Origin: Parafrigoribacterium_A soli
GTDB taxonomy: Bacteria > Actinomycetota > Actinomycetes > Actinomycetales > Microbacteriaceae
Length of the DNA: 64,000 bases
Assembly: GCF_040227235.1 (NCBI RefSeq)
Contig: NZ_JBELNZ010000002.1
Coordinates: 748,344 to 812,343, forward strand
Reading direction: 5' to 3'
A model generated the notes under the pieces. That model searched no databases, was not told the origin of the DNA, and saw nothing but the letters and a program-made list of their open reading frames with translations. The translations under genes were made by a program, and so were the position numbers. Of the stretch, positions 50,135 through 58,537 are shown one piece after another (the stretch's first letter is position 1; each line of letters starts with the position of its first letter).

Positions 50135-50139
50135 TAAGA

Positions 50140-51417
50140 TCAGTCGTCTTCGTCGTCGTCGAAGGGGTCGGATTCGCGGCTTTCGTGGTCATTCGCGTGG
50201 ATGAGCGCGTGCTTCTCCCACTCCGCGATGAGCGACTCGACCGCCGCGTGGAAGCGCTGCGTGGTGACGCCCGGTGTGGTGTCACCGAAGTGGCGCTCCA
50301 CCCAGAATTCGAGGTTCTTGCGCGCCTCCTCGTCGTGCTGCACGCTGTCGATGCGTGCCAGCACGTCGGGTGCCTCCTCGCTGCGCAGCCACTCGGCCGC
50401 GCCCAGGTATCCGTTCTCATCGACATCCGCGGATGGAGACACGGGGCGTGTGATGAGGAGCGGCTTGCCCACGGCGAGGCGGTCGTAGACCATCGCGGAG
50501 ACGTCGGTAATAGCGACATCCGCCGCCGCGAGCTGCCAGCCCAGAGTGGGGCCGTCGTCGAAGACGTGCTGCGCGCTCGAATCCTTCGAGTTCGCAGCCG
50601 CGATCGCGGAGACGATGGCCTCGTTCGCACGCTTGAACTCCGGATCGAGCACGCCTGTGCGAGGATGCGGGCGGTATATGAGCCGGTGATCGGGGCTCGC
50701 AAGCACCGCCGCCGCGAGTGCCTCCCCGTGCGACACGACGGACCCGTATGCGGCGGCGTCGCGATCACCCTCCCAGGTGGGCGCGTAGAGCACGACCGTG
50801 CGGGCATCCGGAGTGTAGGGCAGGGCACCGGCGAAGTGGTCGGCCTGCGGCCTGCCGATCATGATCGTGCGACGATCGACGTCGAAGTCCCACAGCTTGC
50901 GGCTGAGGCGATCACGCGCGGCCTCCCCCGCGATGAGGCTGTAGTCGTAGGCCTTGAACTGGTTCGTGGTCATATACATCTTGTCGCTCTCACCGTGGTT
51001 GATGAAAACGTGCCAGATGCGGCCGTAACGCATCATCTGGAAGTTCTTCGTGTTCTGGTTCACGTAGAAGACGATCTTCAGATCCTGCTCGGCGATGAAG
51101 CCCTCAAGGTCGGCGATCGAGCGCCGGTAGACGACGGGAACCGGCGACTCCTCCAGCAGCGTGAGCGCCGCGGTCGGAGAACGCGAAATGATCGCGACCG
51201 GGTGTTCACGCGCGAGTTCGGCGAGCGGGGCGTACCACTGGCGGATCTGGTACATGTTCACCGTGGAATCGGCGAAGTACACGGCGATCTGGATGCTGCC
51301 TCTAGCCGGTCGCGGAAGCTCCGGTGCGCGACGAGCGAGTTCGCTGCGCGCCGAGCGGGAGCGCATCAGCTTACGAAGAACTCGCCTGGCGGTACGGATG
51401 TCTCTACTTAGGCCCAC
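50140..51417 (-). CDS. CDP-glycerol glycerophosphotransferase-family protein, divergent motifs
   Basis: The 425-residue protein has the GT-B-like fold of the CDP-glycerol glycerophosphotransferase family: a RYGRIWHVFINHGESDKMYMTTNQFKAYD segment in place of the WHG motif, VVLYAPTWEGDRDAAAYGS, YRPHPRTGVLDPEF, and AITDVSAMVYDRL where others have TDYSS. The changed motifs suggest a different donor, acceptor or activity. The C-terminus ends with a run of acids (FDDDEDD). The GTG at 51417 fits a TTTAAT box 6 nt upstream. Divergent from the two-domain paralogue across 146 bp. Confidence 0.8.
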   Translation of the reverse strand: MGLSRDIRTARRVLRKLMRSRSARSELARRAPELPRPARGSIQIAVYFADSTVNMYQIRQWYAPLAELAREHPVAIISRSPTAALTLLEESPVPVVYRRSIADLEGFIAEQDLKIVFYVNQNTKNFQMMRYGRIWHVFINHGESDKMYMTTNQFKAYDYSLIAGEAARDRLSRKLWDFDVDRRTIMIGRPQADHFAGALPYTPDARTVVLYAPTWEGDRDAAAYGSVVSHGEALAAAVLASPDHRLIYRPHPRTGVLDPEFKRANEAIVSAIAAANSKDSSAQHVFDDGPTLGWQLAAADVAITDVSAMVYDRLAVGKPLLITRPVSPSADVDENGYLGAAEWLRSEEAPDVLARIDSVQHDEEARKNLEFWVERHFGDTTPGVTTQRFHAAVESLIAEWEKHALIHANDHESRESDPFDDDEDD

Positions 51418-51423
51418 GCCAAG

Positions 51424-51429
51424 ATTAAA
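51424..51429 (-). promoter_or_regulatory. -10 box TTTAAT, leaderless glycopolymer gene
   Basis: TTTAAT on the minus strand lies 6 nt before the GTG at 51417. Confidence 0.45.
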
Positions 51430-51563
51430 CCAGCCATTGCTCCGCGCCGGTTTCACTCGCGGCGCCGCGGCCGGGTGCAGGCGGCTCCCGGGGTGCCCGC
51501 TGCTAGGCTCGAACGCGTCGGCCACCCCGCGTGGCCATCGAACTCGGAGGGTGCACACCGCTC

Positions 51564-54284
51564 GTGTCCCGCTTCACTTTTGCCAGGGGCAACGCGGAGA
51601 AACTCCTCTCCGCGCCGCTCTACGTGCTCGGCGGTCTCGCCGGTCTCGCCGTGCCGAGGCAGCGCCGCTCCTGGGTCTTCGCGAGCGGGTCTGGAGTCGG
51701 TGAGGGCGCACTCGCACTCGCACTGCACGCGAAGCGACAAGACCCAGCGTTGGTCGTCACCTGGCTCGCCCGCAGCGCAGAGGAGCGCGAGCGAGCTCGG
51801 GCACTCGGCCTGCAGAGCGTGCTGCGATCGAGCCGCCGGGGCTTCTGGACGACCCTGCGCGCGCGAGTCGTCGTGGTGACGCACGGGCTGGGCGACGCGA
51901 ACCGCTTCGGCGTGCGCGGGGCGTTCATCGTGCAGTTGTGGCACGGCATCCCGCTCAAGCGCATCCAGCTTGACTCGCCCGTGACCTTCGGCGGCCGCTT
52001 CGGGCTGCGGCACGTGCTGCGAAGCCTGTATCGGCGCAACGCGGCGTCGATCGGGATGTTGCCGGCGGCATCCGAATACTCGGCGGAACGCCTGCGCACG
52101 GCCTTCGGACTGCCCGCGGAGCGCGTGGTGGTCACCGGTGACCCGCGCGACGACGTGCTGCTGCGCGGCACCGAGCAGCGTCGCCGCGACGAGGCGCGCA
52201 CGCTGCTCGCGCGCGGGATCGGCCCCTTCGGCGACGAGCAGGTGCTGCTCTACGCGCCGACCTGGCGTGACGGCGAGCGCGACCCCGGCGTGCCGAGCGC
52301 CGCGGAATGGCGAGCGATCGCCGAGCACCTCGAGGCGGCGAACGCCGTGCTCGTGCTGCGGCCGCATCCGCACAGCGTCGGGGACTACGACGCCGGGCCC
52401 GCTGCCTCCCCCAGAATTCGGATGCTGTCGGCGGCGACGCAGAACGACGCCACGCCGATCCTTCCCGCGATCGACGTGCTCGTCACCGACTACTCCTCGA
52501 TCGCCTACGACTTCGCGCTGACCGGACGCCCCATCGCCTTCCTCGCGCCCGACGTGGAACACTACGCGGCGACGCGCGGGCTGTATGAGCCGTACGAGCG
52601 TTTCAGCGGCGGCACAGCCGTGCGCTCGTGGGAGGAGCTACTCGGCCTGCTCGCTCGCCTCCGGGACGATGCGGGGGTGCGACGCACATTCGAGGCGCAC
52701 AGCGAGCGGCTGGCCTCTGAGTGTCATAGCTTTCGAGACGGCCGAAGTACTGCCAGAGTGTACGGCGAGATACTCGCGCGACTGAAAGAGCCAGCAAGCA
52801 TGACCGCAACGCCAGTCGGCGCCTCCTGGGCCGTGGACTCCGTGACCCTGGATGCCGGCGAGGCGCCGGTGCTGCGGCTGCAGGGCGCGGGTGAGGGCCC
52901 GCGCGCACTATCGCTCGTCGGCTCGCGCAGCCGGCTCACGGCATCCGTCGTTCGCTCGGACGGGCGCTGGAGCGCGGACATTCCGATGCTCACCTCCCGC
53001 TGGGGACACGCGCCCGCGGCGCCGCCCTCCGGCCGCTACCGCTTCGAGCCGCCGCTGACGGCTACCGCGACCGTGCCCGCCGAGCAGCTTGTGCCTGGCC
53101 TTTTCAGAATCGCCTTCGAAACCGAGGATGCGATCTCCATGACTCTCTCGGCGCCCCTCACCGACGCCGAGGTGGGCGTGCAGCAGCAGGCTCGGCTGGA
53201 AGCGGAGTACCGCAGCACGGACTATCCGGCACTGAACGCGGCGTTCTTCGAGAGCTTCTACGGGCAGAATGCCTCGTGCAATCCGCTCGCGCTCGATCGG
53301 GCTCTCGCCGCCGCTCGGCCGGACATCCCGCGCTACTGGGGCGTGCGGGATGCCTCGGTTGCGGTGCCGGCGGGGGCGATTCCGCTCATCGAGGGCAGCG
53401 CCGAGTGGTGGCGCATCCGCGGTTCTGCCCGCCTGATCGTGATCAACGACTGGCTGCGCAACCGCTATCGGGGACGGCGCCACCAGAGGGTGCTGCAGAC
53501 CTGGCACGGCACGATGCTCAAGAAGCTCGCGCTCAATCGTTCCGGGCTGCGCCTGCGGCCGGCTCTGGCGACGCTGCGCGAGCGCTCCCGGTGGAGCATC
53601 CTGCTGTCTCAGAACGCGTACGCCACGCGCATCTTTCGCCGCGCGTACCTGTTCCGCGGGCCGATCTGGGAGGAGGGCTATCCGCGCGACGACGTCTTGC
53701 TCACGGGCGATGCCGCGGTCGTGCGGGCTAAGCTCGGCATCCCGGATGACGCCACCGTGCTGCTCTATGCGCCCACCTGGCGCGACGACCACCCCGGTCG
53801 TGTGGACCACCTCGACGTCTCCGCGTTCACGGAGAAGCTCGGCCCCGGTTACGTCACGCTCATCCGCGGGCACTCCCGTTCGCTGCAGCCGGGCTCGGAT
53901 CTGCATGCGGGCGGCGTGCTCGACGTCACGAGCTACCCGGATGTCTCGGAGCTCTTCCTCGTCGCCGACGCGCTCATCACGGACTACTCCTCGGTGATGT
54001 TCGACTTCAGCGTCACCGGCAAACCGATCTTCTTCTTCACCCCCGACCTTGAGCGGTACCGCGAGGTGCTGCGCGGCTTCTACTTCGACTTCATCGCCGT
54101 CGCGCCCGGACCGGTGGTGCGCACGGCCGACGAGCTGGTCACGCTGGTTCGGCGAGCGGATGCCGCTGCCGCAGACTACGCGGAACGGTACGCCGCGTGG
54201 AGGGCGCGCTTCAATCCGCGAGACGACGGCCACGCGGCTGAGCGCGTGATCGCCCGGGTGCTGGGTGAGAGCATCCTCGAGTAG
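51564..54284 (+). CDS. Two-domain CDP-glycerol glycerophosphotransferase (TagF/TarL-like)
   Basis: The 906-residue protein has two full glycerophosphotransferase domains. Domain 1 (about 60-400) has LWHGIPLKRI with H127, VLLYAPTWRDGERD and VTDYSSIAYDF (about 310). Domain 2 (about 560-900) has TWHGTMLKKLALNR with H648, VLLYAPTWRDD and ITDYSSVMFDF (about 805). Residues about 405-550 form a beta-rich linker. Each domain could add polyol phosphate units; a dual enzyme might prime and extend the polymer or link two kinds of unit. The GTG at 51564 has GGAGGG about 12 nt upstream. Acts at the cytoplasmic membrane face before export. Confidence 0.88.
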   Translation: MSRFTFARGNAEKLLSAPLYVLGGLAGLAVPRQRRSWVFASGSGVGEGALALALHAKRQDPALVVTWLARSAEERERARALGLQSVLRSSRRGFWTTLRARVVVVTHGLGDANRFGVRGAFIVQLWHGIPLKRIQLDSPVTFGGRFGLRHVLRSLYRRNAASIGMLPAASEYSAERLRTAFGLPAERVVVTGDPRDDVLLRGTEQRRRDEARTLLARGIGPFGDEQVLLYAPTWRDGERDPGVPSAAEWRAIAEHLEAANAVLVLRPHPHSVGDYDAGPAASPRIRMLSAATQNDATPILPAIDVLVTDYSSIAYDFALTGRPIAFLAPDVEHYAATRGLYEPYERFSGGTAVRSWEELLGLLARLRDDAGVRRTFEAHSERLASECHSFRDGRSTARVYGEILARLKEPASMTATPVGASWAVDSVTLDAGEAPVLRLQGAGEGPRALSLVGSRSRLTASVVRSDGRWSADIPMLTSRWGHAPAAPPSGRYRFEPPLTATATVPAEQLVPGLFRIAFETEDAISMTLSAPLTDAEVGVQQQARLEAEYRSTDYPALNAAFFESFYGQNASCNPLALDRALAAARPDIPRYWGVRDASVAVPAGAIPLIEGSAEWWRIRGSARLIVINDWLRNRYRGRRHQRVLQTWHGTMLKKLALNRSGLRLRPALATLRERSRWSILLSQNAYATRIFRRAYLFRGPIWEEGYPRDDVLLTGDAAVVRAKLGIPDDATVLLYAPTWRDDHPGRVDHLDVSAFTEKLGPGYVTLIRGHSRSLQPGSDLHAGGVLDVTSYPDVSELFLVADALITDYSSVMFDFSVTGKPIFFFTPDLERYREVLRGFYFDFIAVAPGPVVRTADELVTLVRRADAAAADYAERYAAWRARFNPRDDGHAAERVIARVLGESILE

Positions 54285-54291
54285 CGCCGCC

Positions 54292-55341
54292 TCAGATGCC
54301 GGTGCGCGAGGTGTCGGTGATCTCGCGGGCGCCGCGCAGGACGGCGAGGATGAAGCCGGTGCCCCAGCTGAGGTGCATCGTGGGCAGCACGATGAGGAAC
54401 AGCCAGCGATCCTTCCAGGCGGCCGCCGGATCCTGCACCAGGCTCACCCAGAGCACGAGCAGCAGGTACGCGAGGGGCGCGAGGTAGACGGCGCTGAGCA
54501 CGAGGCTCGGCCAGCCGTGCAGCACTCCGGTCAGTTGCAGCGCTCCCACGACGAGGCTGACCACGACGGCGAGCACGAGCAGCGGCGGCGCGAAGAACCG
54601 CCAAGGGTTGCGACCACCGTAGCGGCGCACCAGTTCGCCGCGCCAGACCCCGGTGGCGAAGAACTGCCTGGCGAGCTTGCGCCAGTTCTCGCGCGGCCAA
54701 TAGCTGACGCGGAGGCTCGGATCGAACCACACGAGATGGCCGGCCGCGCGAATGCGGAGGTTCAACTCCCAGTCCTCGCCGCGACGGATGGATTCGTCGA
54801 AGCCCCCGACCTCGTCGAGCACGTGCCGGCGGAAGACGCCGAGATACGCGGACTCGGCCGGACCCTCGGTCGCGCCGCCGTGATAGCGAGCGCCACCGAG
54901 CCCGAACTTGCTGTTGTAGGCGCGAGCGACGGCCGACTGGAACGGGGTCTTGCCGCGAGCGAGCATGACACCGCCCACGTTGACCGCGCCGGTGCGGTCG
55001 AGCGTATCGATGGCGGCGCGGGTGTATCCGGCCTCGAGTTCCGAGTGTGCGTCGACGCGAACGATGATCGGATGCGTGCTGGCCGCTATCGCAAGGTTCA
55101 GGCCGACCGGGATATCGACATCCGGGTTATGAACCGTGCGGATGCGCGGGTCGGATTTGGCGAGGATCTCGACGAGTTCGTCGGTGCCGTCGGTCGACGG
55201 CCCGAGCGCGAGGACCAGTTCCTTTTCGCCGGCATAGTCCTGGGCGAGAACGGTGCGGATCGCGTTGCCGATGTAACCGACCTCGTTGAGGACGGGCATG
55301 ACGAAAGAAACTCCCGGCAGGGCTTTCCCAGTGGTCGTCAT
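54292..55341 (-). CDS. GT2-family membrane-bound glycosyltransferase
   Basis: The 349-residue protein has a GT-A domain with VSFVMPVLNEVGYIGNAI near the N-terminus, the metal-binding DAHSELE at about 99-105 (a DAH variant of DxD), EDWELNLRI (about 180) and a W-x-RENWRKLARQFF acceptor segment. Three to four membrane helices follow at about 250-330. It resembles actinobacterial ExoU-type enzymes that make succinoglycan-like or other surface glycans. The ATG at 55341 is used; a TTG three codons before is possible. It is convergent with the two-domain transferase, 7 bp apart. Confidence 0.87.
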   Translation of the reverse strand: MTTTGKALPGVSFVMPVLNEVGYIGNAIRTVLAQDYAGEKELVLALGPSTDGTDELVEILAKSDPRIRTVHNPDVDIPVGLNLAIAASTHPIIVRVDAHSELEAGYTRAAIDTLDRTGAVNVGGVMLARGKTPFQSAVARAYNSKFGLGGARYHGGATEGPAESAYLGVFRRHVLDEVGGFDESIRRGEDWELNLRIRAAGHLVWFDPSLRVSYWPRENWRKLARQFFATGVWRGELVRRYGGRNPWRFFAPPLLVLAVVVSLVVGALQLTGVLHGWPSLVLSAVYLAPLAYLLLVLWVSLVQDPAAAWKDRWLFLIVLPTMHLSWGTGFILAVLRGAREITDTSRTGI

Positions 55342-55393
55342 GGAGTCCAATACGTCGAGGTTCGCTGCTGTTCGAGCCTAGCAGCGCACGAAA

Positions 55394-55437
55394 CGACGGC
55401 ACGAAACCCCCGCGCGGGCGGGGGCTGCGTGCCGTCG
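55394..55437 (-). terminator. Stem-loop terminator after the HtrA-like gene
   Basis: A perfect 10-bp outer stem (cgacggcacg/cgtgccgtcg) encloses an inner C5/G5 stem. It starts 10 nt after the protease stop codon on the minus strand. No T-run is present. Confidence 0.7.
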
Positions 55438-55447
55438 AGTGCCTGCG

Positions 55448-56950
55448 TTACTTGAGCGCGCCGAGCGTGACGTTCGCGGTGTAGGTCTTGCCGTCCCTCA
55501 CGTACGTGAGCTGGGTCTTCTCGCCCGCGGCCAGCACCCGCACCTGAGCGGTGAGGTCGGTCTTGCCGCCGATCGGGATGCCGGCGAAGCGTGTGACGAT
55601 GTCACCCTTCTTCAGCCCCGCGGCGTCGGCCGCACCGCCACTGGTGATGCCTTCGATGCTCGCACCGACGATCGTGCTGTTCTCGACCGTCTTGCTGTCG
55701 CCCACGTCGGCGACCGAGGCACCCAGCAGGCCGTGGGTGGCCTTGCCGTTGGCGATGATCTCGTTCGCGACCCGCTTGGCGAGATTGGCGGGGATGGCGA
55801 ACCCGACACCGATGCTTCCGGACGCCGAGGAGCCGGTGCCGTTCGAACCCGCACTGGCGATGGCGACGTTGATGCCCATCACCTTTCCGTCGGTGTTGAG
55901 AAGCGCGCCACCGGAGTTGCCGGGGTTGATTGCCGCGTCGGTCTGGATGACGGCGAGAGCGATGGAGCTCTGCGCGGTGCTCTGCTGCTGGCCGCCATTC
56001 GGGTCTGGGTACATGAAGTGGTCGAAGGGATCCTTTCCGCTGTCGTCACCACCGTTGCTGCTACTGCTGTCGGGGACCGCGGAGGAGGCGATGGTGATGC
56101 TGCGGTTCAGCGCGCTGACAATACCGTTGGTGACCGTATTGGACAGGGCGAGCGGGGCGCCGATCGCGATCGCGGTGTCACCGACGTTGAGCTTGCTCGA
56201 GTCGGCGAATTCCAGCGGCTGGAAGTTGCTGCCGTCCTCGATCTTGATGACCGCGAGGTCAACGATGGGGTCGGTGCCAACCACCTTCGCGTTGTACAGG
56301 TGACCGTCGGAGGTCTCGACCTTGACCTTCGCGTTGGCGATCTCGCCGTCGAGGGTGACCACGTGCGTGTTCGTGAGCACGTAACCGTCCTTGCTCAGGA
56401 TGACGCCTGAACCGGTGCCCGCGGACGACGTTCCGGTGACGTTGATGGTGACCACGGAGGGCGTTGCCTCCGCGGCGACCTTGGTGATGATCGTGGCGTT
56501 GTCACGGTCGTTGACGGTGATGTTCGCGGGGTTTATCGCGGTGCTCGCGGTCGGCTGCTGGTTCTGGCTGCTGTTGAGCGCGAGGGCCGTGACGCCCGCT
56601 CCGGACACACCGCCGACGAGGGCACCCACGGCGAGCGCGGCCACGAGCGCTACCGTTCCGGAGCGCTTCGACGAGGATGGCGCCGGGATGGCTGCACTCG
56701 CGGATGCCGCACCGCCGAAGGCGGAGGACGGCGGCGTCGCTGACGCCTCGGTCGGCTGCGCTGCGGTCGCCTGTGCGGTCGTAGGCGGTACGGCGGTGGG
56801 CTGCGGCGTGGTCGGGCCGGACTGCGGCTGGGTGACGGGTTCGTTCAAGTCTTCGTTGAGGCCCTGGTCGGGATTGCCGTTCAGGTCGTTGACGCGCGGG
56901 TTTTGCTCGTCGTCCTGGTCGTGCTGTGGCCCCTGGGGAATGTCGGTCAT
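55448..56950 (-). CDS. HtrA/DegP-like membrane-anchored serine protease
   Basis: The 500-residue protein has a long Pro/Gln/Thr-rich cytoplasmic N-terminus (1-95), one membrane helix (about 99-124), a trypsin-like protease domain with catalytic triad H196 (TNTHVV), D231 (DLAVIKI) and S346 (GNSGGAL), and a C-terminal PDZ domain (about 405-495). A Ser/Gly/Asp-rich loop at 290-325 is an insertion. It degrades or guards misfolded envelope proteins. GGAAGGAG lies 7 nt before the ATG at 56950. The layout is typical of actinobacterial HtrA/PepD proteins. A strong hairpin follows the stop. Confidence 0.92.
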   Translation of the reverse strand: MTDIPQGPQHDQDDEQNPRVNDLNGNPDQGLNEDLNEPVTQPQSGPTTPQPTAVPPTTAQATAAQPTEASATPPSSAFGGAASASAAIPAPSSSKRSGTVALVAALAVGALVGGVSGAGVTALALNSSQNQQPTASTAINPANITVNDRDNATIITKVAAEATPSVVTINVTGTSSAGTGSGVILSKDGYVLTNTHVVTLDGEIANAKVKVETSDGHLYNAKVVGTDPIVDLAVIKIEDGSNFQPLEFADSSKLNVGDTAIAIGAPLALSNTVTNGIVSALNRSITIASSAVPDSSSSNGGDDSGKDPFDHFMYPDPNGGQQQSTAQSSIALAVIQTDAAINPGNSGGALLNTDGKVMGINVAIASAGSNGTGSSASGSIGVGFAIPANLAKRVANEIIANGKATHGLLGASVADVGDSKTVENSTIVGASIEGITSGGAADAAGLKKGDIVTRFAGIPIGGKTDLTAQVRVLAAGEKTQLTYVRDGKTYTANVTLGALK

Positions 56951-57072
56951 TGGTGCTGCTCCTTCCAAGCGCTGCTAGCATCCATCGCCAACCTGAACAT
57001 TCTATTTGCGGCCGCTGGGAGCGTGCCCTCTGAAGGCTTGGAGCTTCGACTGCCCCGTTGGGGCGGCCCGAT

Positions 57073-57891
57073 TCAGCAGCCGGGACCGCTCGGTCGAGTG
57101 AGGCAGTTCTGCTCGACCAGTACCGTTTTCGCCTCCCCGGCCGTGATGTGCAGGCGGTTCGCCGACAGCGGCAGAACACCCTGCACGGGGTACCAATCGC
57201 CGCCCGCGTACTGGAATTCCGCTGCGAAGTCGATCGTCAGATCGACGTCGTACTCGCCGCGCTCCTGATACACGTGGCTGGTCGAAGTGGGATCGAATTC
57301 GTGGATGCCGAGCGCCTTCCAGGTGCGACCCGCCGCACCCGTCGCCCTCGCGCCCCCGTCGCCGTAGGTCCAGTGGTATCGCACGGGCGTAAACCGCACC
57401 TGCGCCTCCTGCCCCAGCAACATGCCCGACAGCAGCTGCGACTGGGCGGTCGCATAGAAGTTGGTGTCGAGGCCGATGACCGCCCAACCGTTCGGCTCCA
57501 TGTGATCGGTACCGGGCTGGGGCTTGAAGTTCACGAGATCGGAGATCGTGACCGGATCGTTGACGGTGAAACCATCGCGCCCGATCCACACGCCCGGGAT
57601 CTCCGGTGCGCCGCCCGGTAGGAGCGACGAGGCCCGCGGGGCGACGCCCGGTCGTGGTTTGCGCACGGCGCGGCCCTGGCCGATCTTCGTGCCAGGCTTC
57701 GTCTTCGTTGCGCCGATGGCGACGCCGCCGTCTGCGACCTGCGCTGAAGCCCCGGGGCATTTTCCGGCCGCCACTCCGCGTGGAGTGCAGTCAACCTTCG
57801 CAGAAGCCGGTGAGACTGCGGCCACCGCGGGCATCGCGCACGACACCGCACAGGCTCCAGCAACTGCAGCGGTCAATACGATTCGAATCAC
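57073..57891 (-). CDS. Secreted PKD-like beta-domain protein
   Basis: The 272-residue protein starts with a Sec signal peptide (VLTAAVAGACAVSCAMPAVAA, cut near residue 25). A Lys/Arg/Pro-rich linker (about 55-85) follows. The remaining part contains RYHWTYGDGGAR and TSTSHVYQERGEYDVDLTIDFAAEF, the W-x-YGDG and H-x-Y-x-x-x-G-x-Y-x-V signs of a PKD fold. Five Cys may form disulfides. The GTG at 57891 is chosen because the signal peptide then begins properly; a GTG 30 nt upstream is an alternative. It starts 5 nt after the lipoprotein gene, probably co-transcribed. Function unknown. Confidence 0.7.
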   Translation of the reverse strand: MIRIVLTAAVAGACAVSCAMPAVAAVSPASAKVDCTPRGVAAGKCPGASAQVADGGVAIGATKTKPGTKIGQGRAVRKPRPGVAPRASSLLPGGAPEIPGVWIGRDGFTVNDPVTISDLVNFKPQPGTDHMEPNGWAVIGLDTNFYATAQSQLLSGMLLGQEAQVRFTPVRYHWTYGDGGARATGAAGRTWKALGIHEFDPTSTSHVYQERGEYDVDLTIDFAAEFQYAGGDWYPVQGVLPLSANRLHITAGEAKTVLVEQNCLTRPSGPGC

Positions 57892-57896
57892 GATAT

Positions 57897-58478
57897 CTAG
57901 CAAAAGCTCGCCCCCGTCCACGGAGAGTTGTCGTCCAACAAGAGACTCTGGTGCCCGTCAGTGACGAAGCTAGCCACGAACGAATACTTCGTCTGTGCAC
58001 TGGGCTTCGTGGTGTCTGTATCTTCAGCATCGAGGATGTGTACCTCCGATACGTCGAGGCAGAGGTAGACATCGATGGTCTGGCTCGGAGATGCACGGTC
58101 GTAGTGCTGGAGCCTCGCTGAATCAAAATGAGTGGCGCCAGATTGCCGCAATCCTGAGTCAGCGAACGAGTTGGCAGAAGCTACTTCCTGTTTCAACCAG
58201 TTCGTCGTGACTAATGGACTCAGACGCGCGGGGTTGAGTCCTCCTTCTTGACTCACCTGATCCGACATCTTGAGGTACGCGGCGTACGCCTTCGTGGCGG
58301 CGGCCAGGGCATCCGCGTCGCTGGCGAAGAGCGGCTTGACCGTCGCCTGTGCCTTGGGGGTTTTGGCGGGTGTCGGCTGCACGCATCCTGTAAGCAGAAA
58401 CACCGAGAGGACAACGGCGCCCGCCGGGGCCAGCGACGATCGCCGCGCACGCTTGGCCGGTCGAGGGAAAATCCGCAT
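57897..58478 (-). CDS. Lipoprotein of unknown function
   Basis: The 193-residue protein has a basic N-terminus, a hydrophobic stretch and lipobox LTGC with C32 as the lipidated residue. The mature part is predicted to be mixed alpha/beta: ADALAAATKAYAAYLKMSDQV is an amphipathic helix, and SQTIDVYLCLDVSEVHILD a pair of strands. It looks like the NTF2-like style of many actinobacterial lipoproteins, but this is not certain. A TACCGT box lies 7 nt before the ATG. It forms a likely two-gene unit with the PKD-like protein. Confidence 0.7.
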   Translation of the reverse strand: MRIFPRPAKRARRSSLAPAGAVVLSVFLLTGCVQPTPAKTPKAQATVKPLFASDADALAAATKAYAAYLKMSDQVSQEGGLNPARLSPLVTTNWLKQEVASANSFADSGLRQSGATHFDSARLQHYDRASPSQTIDVYLCLDVSEVHILDAEDTDTTKPSAQTKYSFVASFVTDGHQSLLLDDNSPWTGASFC

Positions 58479-58485
58479 AACGACG

Positions 58486-58491
58486 ACGGTA
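58486..58491 (-). promoter_or_regulatory. -10 box TACCGT, leaderless lipoprotein gene
   Basis: TACCGT on the minus strand lies 7 nt before the ATG at 58478. Confidence 0.45.
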
Positions 58492-58537
58492 GAGCAATCC
58501 GTCCACCCTCGCAGGAACTTTCCACAGGCTGGGCGAG

